NCBI GenBank assembly: GCA_043802925.1
Contig: JAZDKP010000101.1
Location: 1 to 14,243, forward strand
Length of the DNA: 14,243 nt
From: JAZDKP01 sp043802925
Lineage (GTDB): Bacteria > Fibrobacterota > OXYB2-FULL-49-7 > JAEUSG01
Reading direction: 5' to 3'
The notes under the pieces were generated by a model that was not told the DNA's origin, made no database searches, and was given only the letters and a program-made list of their open reading frames with translations. Shown here one piece after another: positions 1-5,868 of this stretch. The position numbers and the translations under genes were made by a program. Within the stretch, counting starts at the first letter, position 1, and each line of letters opens with the position of its first letter.

Positions 1-22
1 GTATCAGCAAACAAAATGCACA

Positions 23-52
23 TCGGGCCTTTCGACTCCGCTCAAGGCCCGA
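23..52 (+). repeat. Palindromic repeat element, copy 1 (9-bp stem, 12-base loop)
   Basis: TCGGGCCTT at 23-31 is the exact reverse complement of AAGGCCCGA at 44-52, with a 12-base loop, TCGACTCCGCTC, at 32-43. No T-run follows, so it does not look like an intrinsic terminator. The loop sequence recurs in inverted orientation in the element at 67-88. Sequences of the type TTCGACTCCGCTC are known as dispersed intergenic palindromes in several bacterial genomes; membership of such a family here is inference. Confidence 0.6.
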
Positions 53-66
53 CGAACCCAGTACGA

Positions 67-88
67 GCCCCGAGCGGAGCCGAGGGGC
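67..88 (-). repeat. Palindromic repeat element, copy 2, opposite orientation
   Basis: GCCCC at 67-71 pairs with GGGGC at 84-88 around a 12-base loop at 72-83. Read on the minus strand the loop is TCGGCTCCGCTC, which matches the loop of the element at 23-52 in 11 of 12 positions. The stem arms differ in sequence but still pair. This suggests a second, inverted copy of the same element. Confidence 0.55.
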
Positions 89-100
89 GAAACACAAAGT

Positions 101-114
101 CGTAGCAAGCTGCG
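101..114. repeat. Short inverted repeat next to the palindromes
   Basis: CGTAGC at 101-106 is complementary to GCTGCG at 109-114 with one T-G wobble, separated by AA. The 2-base gap is too tight for an ordinary RNA hairpin, so it may be a site read on DNA or an edge of the same dispersed repeat. It marks the end of the GC-rich block before the AT-rich promoter region. Confidence 0.3.
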
Positions 115-236
115 AGGAATTATACCCAGAGTGATTAAAATTAAAAACACAACAAGTTGTGGTTGTTAAATTTTAAAGCAACATATATTGTGCTTTGTGC
201 AACATGTTAAAAAATAAGGATTTATGCATAATTTTC

Positions 237-266
237 TTGACACTTTTTGCCGAAATATGATATGTT
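237..266 (+). promoter_or_regulatory. Sigma70-type promoter for the dcw operon
   Basis: A perfect -35 box TTGACA lies at 237-242 and a -10-like TATGTT at 261-266, with an 18-base spacer in AT-rich DNA. Transcription would start near 273, about 45 bases before the mraZ ATG. A closer-to-consensus TATGAT at 256-261 leaves only 13 bases of spacing and is less likely. This is the only clear promoter in the window and is placed to drive the whole cluster. Confidence 0.65.
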
Positions 267-267
267 A

Positions 268-302
268 GTGGATATAAAAGGAACTAATAGGAATAAATTG
301 GT
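268..302 (+). promoter_or_regulatory. Putative MraZ operator: four GG repeats at 10-bp period
   Basis: Four 5-base units, GTGGA (268-272), AAGGA (278-282), TAGGA (288-292) and TTGGT (298-302), are separated by exactly 5 bases each, so the GG pairs at 270, 280, 290 and 300 fall on one face of the helix. MraZ proteins are known to bind short G-rich direct repeats with 5-base spacers at their own promoters (TGGGN repeats in E. coli). The array starts at the -10 box and covers the presumed transcription start, as expected for repression. The match to this particular MraZ is inferred. Confidence 0.65.
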
Positions 303-317
303 ATAGTATCCCAAATT

Positions 318-791
318 ATGGCTCAGCTTTTCAACACATCCGATCCAATCAGCGTTGACGACAAAGGTCGTTTTTCGATTCCGTCGGCTTTGCGCAATGC
401 GCTGTCAACCGAGGCGGAGAGCACTTTCATGATTGTGCGCGGCACCGAGGGATGTCTCTTCGCCTATCCCAAGGACGAATGGCTCAAATTCTGGGAACGG
501 TTCAAGGCGCTGCCTATCACCCCCGAGACCACACGGCTTAAAAACCGAATTCTCGCCAGCCTCAAGGAGACGCGCATCGATGCGCAGGGGCGGATTACAC
601 TCACGCAAAAGCTCAAGGAACAGGCCCATATCACCCGGGAAATCGTGGTCGTGGGCAACAGCGAAAAAATGGACATCTGGAACAGCGACAACTGGAAGCG
701 CCACCAGGCCGCAAACGAAGAGGCCGTGCCGTACGATGCGGACTATTACCGTGTTTTGAATGAGACCAGCCGGAACGGACATGGAGGCTAA
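318..791 (+). CDS. mraZ: Transcriptional regulator MraZ
   Basis: This 157-residue protein is a MraZ (AbrB-like double SpoVT fold) DNA-binding repressor, the usual first gene of the dcw cluster, known to form ring-shaped oligomers that bind repeats at its own promoter. Both diagnostic DxxGR motifs are present, DDKGR at residues 14-18 and DAQGR at 88-92, each starting one half of the duplicated fold. VVGNSEKMDIW at 111-121 is the typical second-half strand and turn. The length is slightly above the common 140-150 residues because of a tail after about residue 135. ATG 318 is chosen because it places the first DxxGR at the normal distance from the start. No Shine-Dalgarno sequence is seen close to it; the nearest AGGA, at 289-292, lies about 25 bases upstream inside the operator-like array. 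The 3' end overlaps rsmH by 11 bases. Confidence 0.95.
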   Translation: MAQLFNTSDPISVDDKGRFSIPSALRNALSTEAESTFMIVRGTEGCLFAYPKDEWLKFWERFKALPITPETTRLKNRILASLKETRIDAQGRITLTQKLKEQAHITREIVVVGNSEKMDIWNSDNWKRHQAANEEAVPYDADYYRVLNETSRNGHGG

Positions 792-1704
792 GCGGTATCA
801 TATTCCAGTTCTGCTGACAGAGGTTTTGGGGACGTTCAGGGAGATTGGGAAGGGGACCCTCATTGACGGGACACTGGGCGGCGGCGGCCACGCGGCCGCG
901 CTTCTTGCGCATCTGCCTTCCATCACACTCCTCGGACTCGACAAAGACCTTGCGGCATTGAACGAAGCTTCGCAGGCGCTCGCGCCTTTCGGGTCGCGCG
1001 CCCGGCTCCTTCAGGCGGGTTTTGAGACCCTCCCCGGGGTGGTAAAACAGGAAGGGATTACAGACCTCATGGGCGTTCTGCTCGACCTTGGAATATCCTC
1101 GCGCCAAATCGACGACCCGGCCCGCGGTTTCTCCTTTTCGCACGAGGGGCCACTCGACATGCGCTTCTCGGGCAATACCGGCGAAAGCGCCGAAGCGCTT
1201 GTCAACCATGCCTCCGAAGAACGGCTCACCGAAATTTTCCGGGACTATGGCGAAGAACGGCGCGCCGCTTTCGTGGCCCGGGCCATTGTCAGCGCTCGGA
1301 GGGAAAAACCCATCCGCACCACGGGCGAACTCGCGCGCCTGGTCGAAAGCGCGGCCGGCGGCCATGTCAAGGCCCGGGCGCGCGCCTTTCAGGCGCTGCG
1401 CATAGCGGTCAACCACGAACTCCAGGCGCTCGATACGGCGCTCGATACGATTCCCTCCCTGCTCTGTCCGGGCGGCCGCTTTGCGGTCATTGCCTATCAT
1501 TCGCTCGAGGACCGGCGGGTCAAGCAGTCGTTCCGCGCGCGCACCGGGGCGGTGGACCGGGGCCGTGTCCGGCTGCCCGGCGACCCCGAAGGTGAGCCCG
1601 CCTTTTGCGCGGTCACCAAGAAGGCCGTGATCTCCGGCGAACAGGAGCTTCGCGAAAATCCGCGCAGCCGGAGCGCGAAACTGCGGGTCCTGGAAAAAGC
1701 ATGA
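781..1704 (+). CDS. rsmH: 16S rRNA (cytosine(1402)-N(4))-methyltransferase RsmH
   Basis: RsmH (MraW) uses S-adenosylmethionine to methylate N4 of C1402 in the 16S rRNA decoding centre. In this 307-residue protein the SAM site is TLGGGGHAAAL at 31-41, followed by LGLDKD at 51-56. Family motifs DLGISSRQIDDPARGFSF (102-119), DMRF (126-129), YGEERRA (156-162) and AYHSLEDRRVK (238-248) are all present. ATG 781 is preferred because YHIPVLL then sits six residues in, as in relatives, and GGAAC at 772-776 can serve as ribosome binding site. An in-frame ATG at 760 would add seven residues and has no such site. The start overlaps mraZ by 11 bases and the stop overlaps ftsL as ATGA, which suggests translational coupling. 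Confidence 0.95.
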   Translation: MEAKRYHIPVLLTEVLGTFREIGKGTLIDGTLGGGGHAAALLAHLPSITLLGLDKDLAALNEASQALAPFGSRARLLQAGFETLPGVVKQEGITDLMGVLLDLGISSRQIDDPARGFSFSHEGPLDMRFSGNTGESAEALVNHASEERLTEIFRDYGEERRAAFVARAIVSARREKPIRTTGELARLVESAAGGHVKARARAFQALRIAVNHELQALDTALDTIPSLLCPGGRFAVIAYHSLEDRRVKQSFRARTGAVDRGRVRLPGDPEGEPAFCAVTKKAVISGEQELRENPRSRSAKLRVLEKA

Positions 1705-2039
1705 AAATTAAAATCAAACTTCGCACGTTGCTCACGTTCGGTTGTGTCATCCTTTCACTTTTCCTGTTCCCTATTGTGTCGGTCTGGAAAAAGTCCAGGG
1801 TGCAGGACATGGTGAAGTCGAACGAGGAACTGCGCCAGCGGATCCGCCGGGTGAGCAACGCCAACCTGGTGACCCGCCTTGAGCGCGACCGGCTGGCCGC
1901 GCGGGAGCGCATCGAAGCCGTGGCGCGGAAGGAACTGGGGCTGGAATATCCGGCCAGCCGGGACGTCCGGCTGGTCCTGCGCGCGGAACCGCAGAAACAG
2001 GGAGAGAACGGGATTGAAAAAGCCTTCGTCAGCCGGTGA
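1701..2039 (+). CDS. ftsL: Cell division protein FtsL
   Basis: This is a 112-residue bitopic membrane protein. It has a short basic cytoplasmic N-terminus (KIKIKLR), one membrane helix at about residues 9-28, and a charged, heptad-like coiled coil at about 31-75. It ends in RIEAVARKELGLEYP (70-84), the typical end of FtsL coiled coils. FtsL pairs with the DivIC/FtsB and FtsQ partners and helps activate the FtsW-FtsI synthase at the septum. Position between rsmH and ftsI is the standard one. ATG 1701 forms an ATGA junction with the rsmH stop. The last 26 bases overlap ftsI. The assignment rests on topology, the C-terminal motif and gene order, since FtsL sequences diverge strongly. Confidence 0.88.
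   Translation: MKIKIKLRTLLTFGCVILSLFLFPIVSVWKKSRVQDMVKSNEELRQRIRRVSNANLVTRLERDRLAARERIEAVARKELGLEYPASRDVRLVLRAEPQKQGENGIEKAFVSR
1999..2004 (+). promoter_or_regulatory. Ribosome binding site that fixes the ftsI TTG start
   Basis: AGGGAG at 1999-2004 lies 9 bases before TTG 2014, inside the end of ftsL. No ATG or GTG in this frame nearby leaves the transmembrane segment with a cytoplasmic lead. This site is therefore the main evidence for a TTG start. Confidence 0.6.
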
Positions 2040-3990
2040 CAGCCGGGGCCGCCTGCCCGTGGTCATCGGCGTCATGGTCGCCGCACTCCTTACGCTTTTT
2101 CTCCGGTTTTTTTACGTTCAGATTATCCACAACACCTATTATGCCACCGCGGGCGAGCGCCAGAGCACCGAACGGGTGAACCTGAGGCCGCAGCGGGGCG
2201 AAATCTTTGACGCGAACGGCACGGCCCTGGCGGTCAACGCGGATCTTGATACCGCCAGCCTGGAGCGGCTGGTCCGTTCGCTTACGGGCGAAGGCCGCAA
2301 GCGCGCGCTCAAGCGCCCGTTGCGCCGCCTGTACCCGCACGGGGCGCTTGCGGGGCAGATTCTCGGCTTTGTGGGCCGCGATGGGGCCGGTCTTGCCGGT
2401 ATCGAGTATGGTTACGACCGCACGCTCTACGGCGAGGCGGGCTGGTCGCTCGAACGGCGCGACGCGCGGAGCCGGCGCGTGTTTCAACTGGACCTTCCCG
2501 TTAAACAGCCCGTGGACGGCGAATCGATTCAACTCACGCTCCGTGCGCCGGTCCAGGAGATACTGGAGGTCTGCCTGGCCGAAGGCGTGACCGAGGCGGG
2601 CGCGGTGTCGGGGTCGGCCCTGGTCATGGACCCCGCGACCGGTGACGTGCTGGGCATGGCCACTTATCCCTCCTTTGACCCCAACTTTTTCATTGCAACC
2701 CCTAAGAACGGCTGGCGTAACGACGCGGTCTCCATGGTGTATGAGCCCGGCTCCGTCTTCAAGCTGGTGGCGGCCGCGGCCTCGCTCGAAGAGGGGGTCT
2801 TCCGCGAGAGCGACATTTTTCACACCGGAGACGGCAAATTCAAGATTTTCGACGAATACATCCACGACACGCACAAGAACGGCGACATTACCTTTATCCA
2901 GGCCGTGGCCCGTTCCAGCAATGTGGCCTTTGCCAAAATGGCCGTGGCCGTGGGGTCGCAGCGCTTTTACAAGTATGTCAAGAACTTTGGTTTTGGCCAG
3001 AGGCTGGGCGTGGATCTGCCGGGGGAGGAATCGGGTATTTTAAAGCCGGTGGAGCGCTGGTCGGGCCGCACGCTGGTCACCATGGCCATGGGGCAGGAAG
3101 TATCCGTGACCATGCTTCAAATGGCCGCGGCCTACGGTGCGCTCGCCAACGGCGGCGTGCTCATGACCCCCCGCATTGTAAAGGCCGTCACCCGCGACGG
3201 CCGTGTGGTCCGTGAATTTGAGCCCCGGCCCGTGCGCCGCATCCTCTCACCCCTCACGGCGCGCCGCCTCACCGAATGCTTTGCGCAGGTGGTGGAGGGC
3301 GATTCGGGCACGGGCAGCAACGCCCGCATCGAAGGTCTCCGCATCGCGGGCAAGACCGGCACCGCGCAAAAGATTGATCCCGCGACCCGAAAGTACCTGT
3401 CCGACAAGTATGTGGCCTCGTTCATCGGCTTCTTTCCGGCCGAGTCGCCCCGGCTTCTTTGCATGGTCCTGCTGAACGAGCCGGACAAGGTGCATACCGG
3501 CGGCATGGTTTCGGCGCCCGTCTTCCAGAAAATCGTGACGCGCCTCATCCATTCACAGGAGCTGCCCTACAGCCCGATACTGATTGCCGCAGACCGGTGC
3601 TGGCGGCCTGCGACCGTGGCGCAGGTAACGGTCCCCGATTTCCGGGGCCAAGGGCTTGAGGCGTTGCTGCCGGAGTGCCGCGCCCGCGGCCTGGCGCTCG
3701 GCGTGCGGAATTTCGGGGACCAGGTATCGCGCCAGTCGCTCAAACCCGGACGCTCCGTGGCGCCGGGTACGGCCATGACCGTTGAAATGGAGCGGCCCGA
3801 CTCCACCCGGGCCCGGCGCGTGCCGGGTGTGGTTGGGTTGACAGTGAGGGAGGCCGTGAACCGGCTGCTTTACGAGGGATTTCGCGTGCGGGTCGACGGC
3901 AGCGGCGTGGTAAAGACCCAGACGCCGCCGGCCGGCGAGGTCTACCGCAAAAGCGGGACCTGTGTCCTTGCCGCGGGCGTCAAAAGCTGA
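2014..3990 (+). CDS. ftsI: Division-specific peptidoglycan transpeptidase FtsI (PBP3), with two PASTA domains
   Basis: This 658-residue class B penicillin-binding protein cross-links septal peptidoglycan as partner of FtsW. A membrane anchor lies at about residues 16-38. The pedestal motif RGEIFDANG follows at 61-69 and RRLYP at 104-108. The transpeptidase domain has SVFK at 247-250 (catalytic Ser247), SSN at 301-303 and KTGT at 447-450, so all three active-site motifs are intact. Two PASTA domains follow, about 533-595 and 599-658, as in SpoVD/PBP2x-type proteins and in FtsI of some non-proteobacterial diderms. The TTG start at 2014 gives a 15-residue cytoplasmic tail and has AGGGAG 9 bases upstream; GTG 2059 or ATG 2074 would cut into the membrane anchor. 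One oddity is that only about 29 residues separate the LAV after the RG motif from RRLYP, against roughly 80 in E. coli FtsI, so part of the head subdomain is missing. SpoVD-like naming is an alternative, but position favours FtsI. Confidence 0.93.
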   Translation: MKKPSSAGDSRGRLPVVIGVMVAALLTLFLRFFYVQIIHNTYYATAGERQSTERVNLRPQRGEIFDANGTALAVNADLDTASLERLVRSLTGEGRKRALKRPLRRLYPHGALAGQILGFVGRDGAGLAGIEYGYDRTLYGEAGWSLERRDARSRRVFQLDLPVKQPVDGESIQLTLRAPVQEILEVCLAEGVTEAGAVSGSALVMDPATGDVLGMATYPSFDPNFFIATPKNGWRNDAVSMVYEPGSVFKLVAAAASLEEGVFRESDIFHTGDGKFKIFDEYIHDTHKNGDITFIQAVARSSNVAFAKMAVAVGSQRFYKYVKNFGFGQRLGVDLPGEESGILKPVERWSGRTLVTMAMGQEVSVTMLQMAAAYGALANGGVLMTPRIVKAVTRDGRVVREFEPRPVRRILSPLTARRLTECFAQVVEGDSGTGSNARIEGLRIAGKTGTAQKIDPATRKYLSDKYVASFIGFFPAESPRLLCMVLLNEPDKVHTGGMVSAPVFQKIVTRLIHSQELPYSPILIAADRCWRPATVAQVTVPDFRGQGLEALLPECRARGLALGVRNFGDQVSRQSLKPGRSVAPGTAMTVEMERPDSTRARRVPGVVGLTVREAVNRLLYEGFRVRVDGSGVVKTQTPPAGEVYRKSGTCVLAAGVKS

Positions 3991-4002
3991 AAAAAGAATA
4001 AC

Positions 4003-4008
4003 AGGAGG
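4003..4008 (+). promoter_or_regulatory. Strong Shine-Dalgarno for the STAS gene
   Basis: AGGAGG at 4003-4008 is a full match to the anti-SD core, 4 bases before ATG 4013. It lies in the 22-base gap after ftsI. It supports ATG 4013 as the start and efficient independent initiation of the STAS gene. Confidence 0.65.
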
Positions 4009-4012
4009 GACC

Positions 4013-4336
4013 ATGATCATAAAAGAAATCTACCTGGGACGATGCAAACGGCTCGAAATCCAGGGCGACATCAACAAACTTGACCTGGTCCGCCTTTCGG
4101 GCCACCTGGACGCCTCCCGCGAGGCCGCATCCATCGAAATTGACCTCACGGGTGTGTTGTTCGCGGGGTCTGATTTCCTGAATTTCCTGGTGGACCTGCG
4201 AAACCACCGGCCGGAGATTGCGCGCAAGGTGGCGCTGTATAATCCGAACGAAGTCATCACGGAGCTGCTCTCCATGACGCAGCTGGATCAGGTTTTCGCA
4301 ATCCACAGGGACGAGGTACTCAAAGTCGTGCTATAG
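4013..4336 (+). CDS. Small STAS-domain (anti-sigma factor antagonist-like) protein
   Basis: This 107-residue soluble protein has the layout of a single STAS domain, the fold of SpoIIAA/RsbV-type anti-sigma antagonists and of MlaB. A central strand IEIDLTGVLF (41-50) runs into AGSDFLNFLVDLR (51-63), the position of the family's D-S-S-G-L loop. It is followed by KVALYNP (72-78), a helix about 79-88, and LDQVFAIHRDEVL (91-103). Ser53 aligns with the serine phosphorylated in SpoIIAA, but the preceding Asp and the following Gly are replaced by other residues, so switching by a kinase is uncertain. No membrane segment or signal is seen. It sits between ftsI and murE, where no STAS gene is part of the classical cluster, and no anti-sigma kinase or sigma factor is nearby in the window. 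A role linking division or envelope synthesis to signalling is inference; an Mla-like or purely structural role is possible. Confidence 0.75.
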   Translation: MIIKEIYLGRCKRLEIQGDINKLDLVRLSGHLDASREAASIEIDLTGVLFAGSDFLNFLVDLRNHRPEIARKVALYNPNEVITELLSMTQLDQVFAIHRDEVLKVVL

Positions 4337-4392
4337 TTTTTTTGCAGGAATAGGGCCCTTTTACAGGGGGGCCAAAGGGAAAAGGGAAGGGT
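4337..4392. other. 56-base gap between the STAS gene and murE, the longest inside the cluster
   Basis: The gap opens with seven T residues (4337-4343) directly after the TAG stop. It contains a weak inverted repeat, GGCCCT at 4354-4359 against GGGGCC at 4368-4373 with one T-G pair, and no T-run after it. It ends in a purine-rich stretch, AAAGGGAAAAGGGAAGGG at 4374-4391, that supplies the ribosome binding site for murE. No convincing promoter or terminator is seen. Confidence 0.45.
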
Positions 4393-5868
4393 TTGGAACT
4401 TAGAGAGGTCTTGAAAGGACTCCGGTCCACGGAGACCGCGCCGGAAGGCGTACAAATTCGCGCCATTGCCTGCGATTCGCGGCAATGCGGGCCGGGCACG
4501 CTTTTTTTTGCGCTGCAGGGTGACAAGCAGGACGGCAACGCCTTTCTGAACGAGGCGTTTGCGCGGGGCTGTGCGGTTGCGGTCACGGACCGTGCGCCGC
4601 AGGCCGTCACCGGCGCGCTCCTGATTGTGCCCGATGCACGCGCGGCCATGGCCCTGGCTTCCGCCAATCTTTACGGCCGCCCTTCGGAATCCCTCTACCT
4701 CGCCGGAGTGACCGGCACCAGCGGCAAGACCACCACCAGCCATCTCATCGATGGCGTTCTGAGGGGCGGCGTTGGAAACGGCACGCTCTTCGGCACCATC
4801 CGCCACCGGGTGGCGGGCCGTGCTATCGCATCGCACAATACCACGCCCGAATCGTTTGACCTCAACGCCTGGCTCCGCGAATCCCTCGATGCGGGCGTCA
4901 CGTCCGCGGTCATGGAGGTCTCTTCCCATGCCCTTGCGCTCAAGCGGGTCCACGGTCTCGTTTTTTCAGCTGCGGTTTTCACCAACCTGACGCGCGACCA
5001 TCTCGATTTTCACAAGACGGAAGAAGGGTACCTGCGGACCAAGCGGCTGCTTTTTTCCGATTACCTCAAAGCGGACGGCATCGCGATCATTAATGCTGAC
5101 GATGCTGCGGCACCGCGTTTTATCGAGAAGAGCCGGGGCCGGGTCCTGACTTACAGCATCAAAGACCCGTGCGCAACCGTTTTTCCACTCCAAGTGGAAC
5201 CGTCCGCTATGGGTACGCGCCTTGTGCTCCGTACCCCGGCCGGAAACCTCGATATCAATTCGCGACTCAAAGGCCCCTTTAATGTATACAACATCATGGC
5301 CGCCGTGACTGTGGCCGTGGGCGCCGGAATCCCTGCGGATCGCATCGTTGCGGGTATCGAGTCCGTGGCCGGCGTCCCGGGTCGTTTTGAATCCGTGGAC
5401 AACGGGGAGGGCGTCAGCGTCATCGTGGATTACGCGCACAAGCCCGATGCGCTCGAGAAGGTGCTTGAGGCGGCACGGGCCGTGACGCGGGGCCGTCTGA
5501 TTGCGGTATTCGGCTGCGGCGGGGACCGCGACCGGGGGAAACGGCCCCTGATGGGCGCCATTGCCGAGCGGCTTGCGGACCATTCGTTTGTCACTTCCGA
5601 CAACCCGCGCACCGAAGCGCCGGAAGCCATTCTCCGCGAAATCGTATCGGGCCTGAAGGACGCCTCAAAGCGCGAGGTCATTGCGGACCGGCGCGCGGCC
5701 ATCCGTACGGCCGTGCAGCAGGCCCGGGAGGGCGACACAATCGTCATTGCGGGCAAGGGGCACGAGGACTATCAGATTATCGGCACAATCAAACACCATT
5801 TTGACGACCGCGAGGTCGCCCGTGAAGCCTTAAAGGAAAAATATGGGACTCCTGTTCGACAGGCTTGA
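4393..5868 (+). CDS. murE: UDP-MurNAc-L-Ala-D-Glu:meso-diaminopimelate ligase MurE
   Basis: MurE adds the third residue of the peptidoglycan stem peptide in the cytoplasm, using ATP. This 491-residue protein has the three Mur ligase domains. The N-terminal UDP-binding domain includes CDSRQCGPGTLFFAL (27-41), and the ATP loop is GVTGTSGKTTT (105-115). SHNTTPES lies at 147-154, FTNLTRDHLDFH at 196-207, and Lys217 in RTKRLLF is the carbamylated lysine. The C-terminal domain has DYAHKPDAL (346-354) and DNPR at 403-406. DNPR is the known signature for meso-diaminopimelate, where lysine-adding enzymes differ, so a meso-DAP wall is predicted. The TTG start at 4393 follows AAGGG at 4382-4386 and gives the normal MELREVLKGL opening. 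The last 26 bases overlap murF. Confidence 0.95.
   Translation: MELREVLKGLRSTETAPEGVQIRAIACDSRQCGPGTLFFALQGDKQDGNAFLNEAFARGCAVAVTDRAPQAVTGALLIVPDARAAMALASANLYGRPSESLYLAGVTGTSGKTTTSHLIDGVLRGGVGNGTLFGTIRHRVAGRAIASHNTTPESFDLNAWLRESLDAGVTSAVMEVSSHALALKRVHGLVFSAAVFTNLTRDHLDFHKTEEGYLRTKRLLFSDYLKADGIAIINADDAAAPRFIEKSRGRVLTYSIKDPCATVFPLQVEPSAMGTRLVLRTPAGNLDINSRLKGPFNVYNIMAAVTVAVGAGIPADRIVAGIESVAGVPGRFESVDNGEGVSVIVDYAHKPDALEKVLEAARAVTRGRLIAVFGCGGDRDRGKRPLMGAIAERLADHSFVTSDNPRTEAPEAILREIVSGLKDASKREVIADRRAAIRTAVQQAREGDTIVIAGKGHEDYQIIGTIKHHFDDREVAREALKEKYGTPVRQA

Larger units (their letters stand above)
1..317. other. Intergenic region upstream of the dcw cluster
   Basis: No credible gene is seen on either strand in these 317 bases. 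Bases 1 to about 120 are GC-rich and carry inverted repeats (23-52, 67-88, 101-114). Bases about 130-317 are AT-rich, in clear contrast to the GC-rich genes that follow. The AT-rich part contains several small symmetric words: CACAAC-AA-GTTGTG at 148-161, the palindrome AACATGTT at 201-208, and a TTGTGC direct repeat at 188-193 and 195-200. It also contains the promoter and operator-like array listed separately. The upstream gene lies outside the window. Confidence 0.8.

Noticed and set aside
23..52. Terminator of an upstream gene
   Set aside because: The stem is strong but is followed by GACGAACCC and not by a T-run. The repeated core in the neighbouring palindrome fits a dispersed repeat better.
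256..261. TATGAT as the -10 box
   Set aside because: It is only 13 bases from TTGACA at 237-242, too short for sigma70. TATGTT at 261-266 with 18 bases fits better.
760..780. Upstream ATG at 760 as the rsmH start
   Set aside because: No ribosome binding site is seen and it would add seven residues not typical of the family. ATG 781 has GGAAC 4 bases upstream and gives the normal N-terminus.
631..1500. Minus-strand open frame (about 289 codons) opposite rsmH
   Set aside because: The + strand has all RsmH motifs, and the minus translation has no domain or plausible context.
2029..2874. Minus-strand open frame (about 281 codons) opposite ftsI
   Set aside because: It lies entirely against conserved FtsI coding sequence and shows no recognisable domain; this is expected in GC-rich DNA.
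4331..4374. Possible intrinsic terminator after the STAS gene (T-run 4337-4343 and GC inverted repeat 4354-4373)
   Set aside because: The T-run comes before the hairpin instead of after it, and no good stem precedes the T-run, so read-through into murE is expected.
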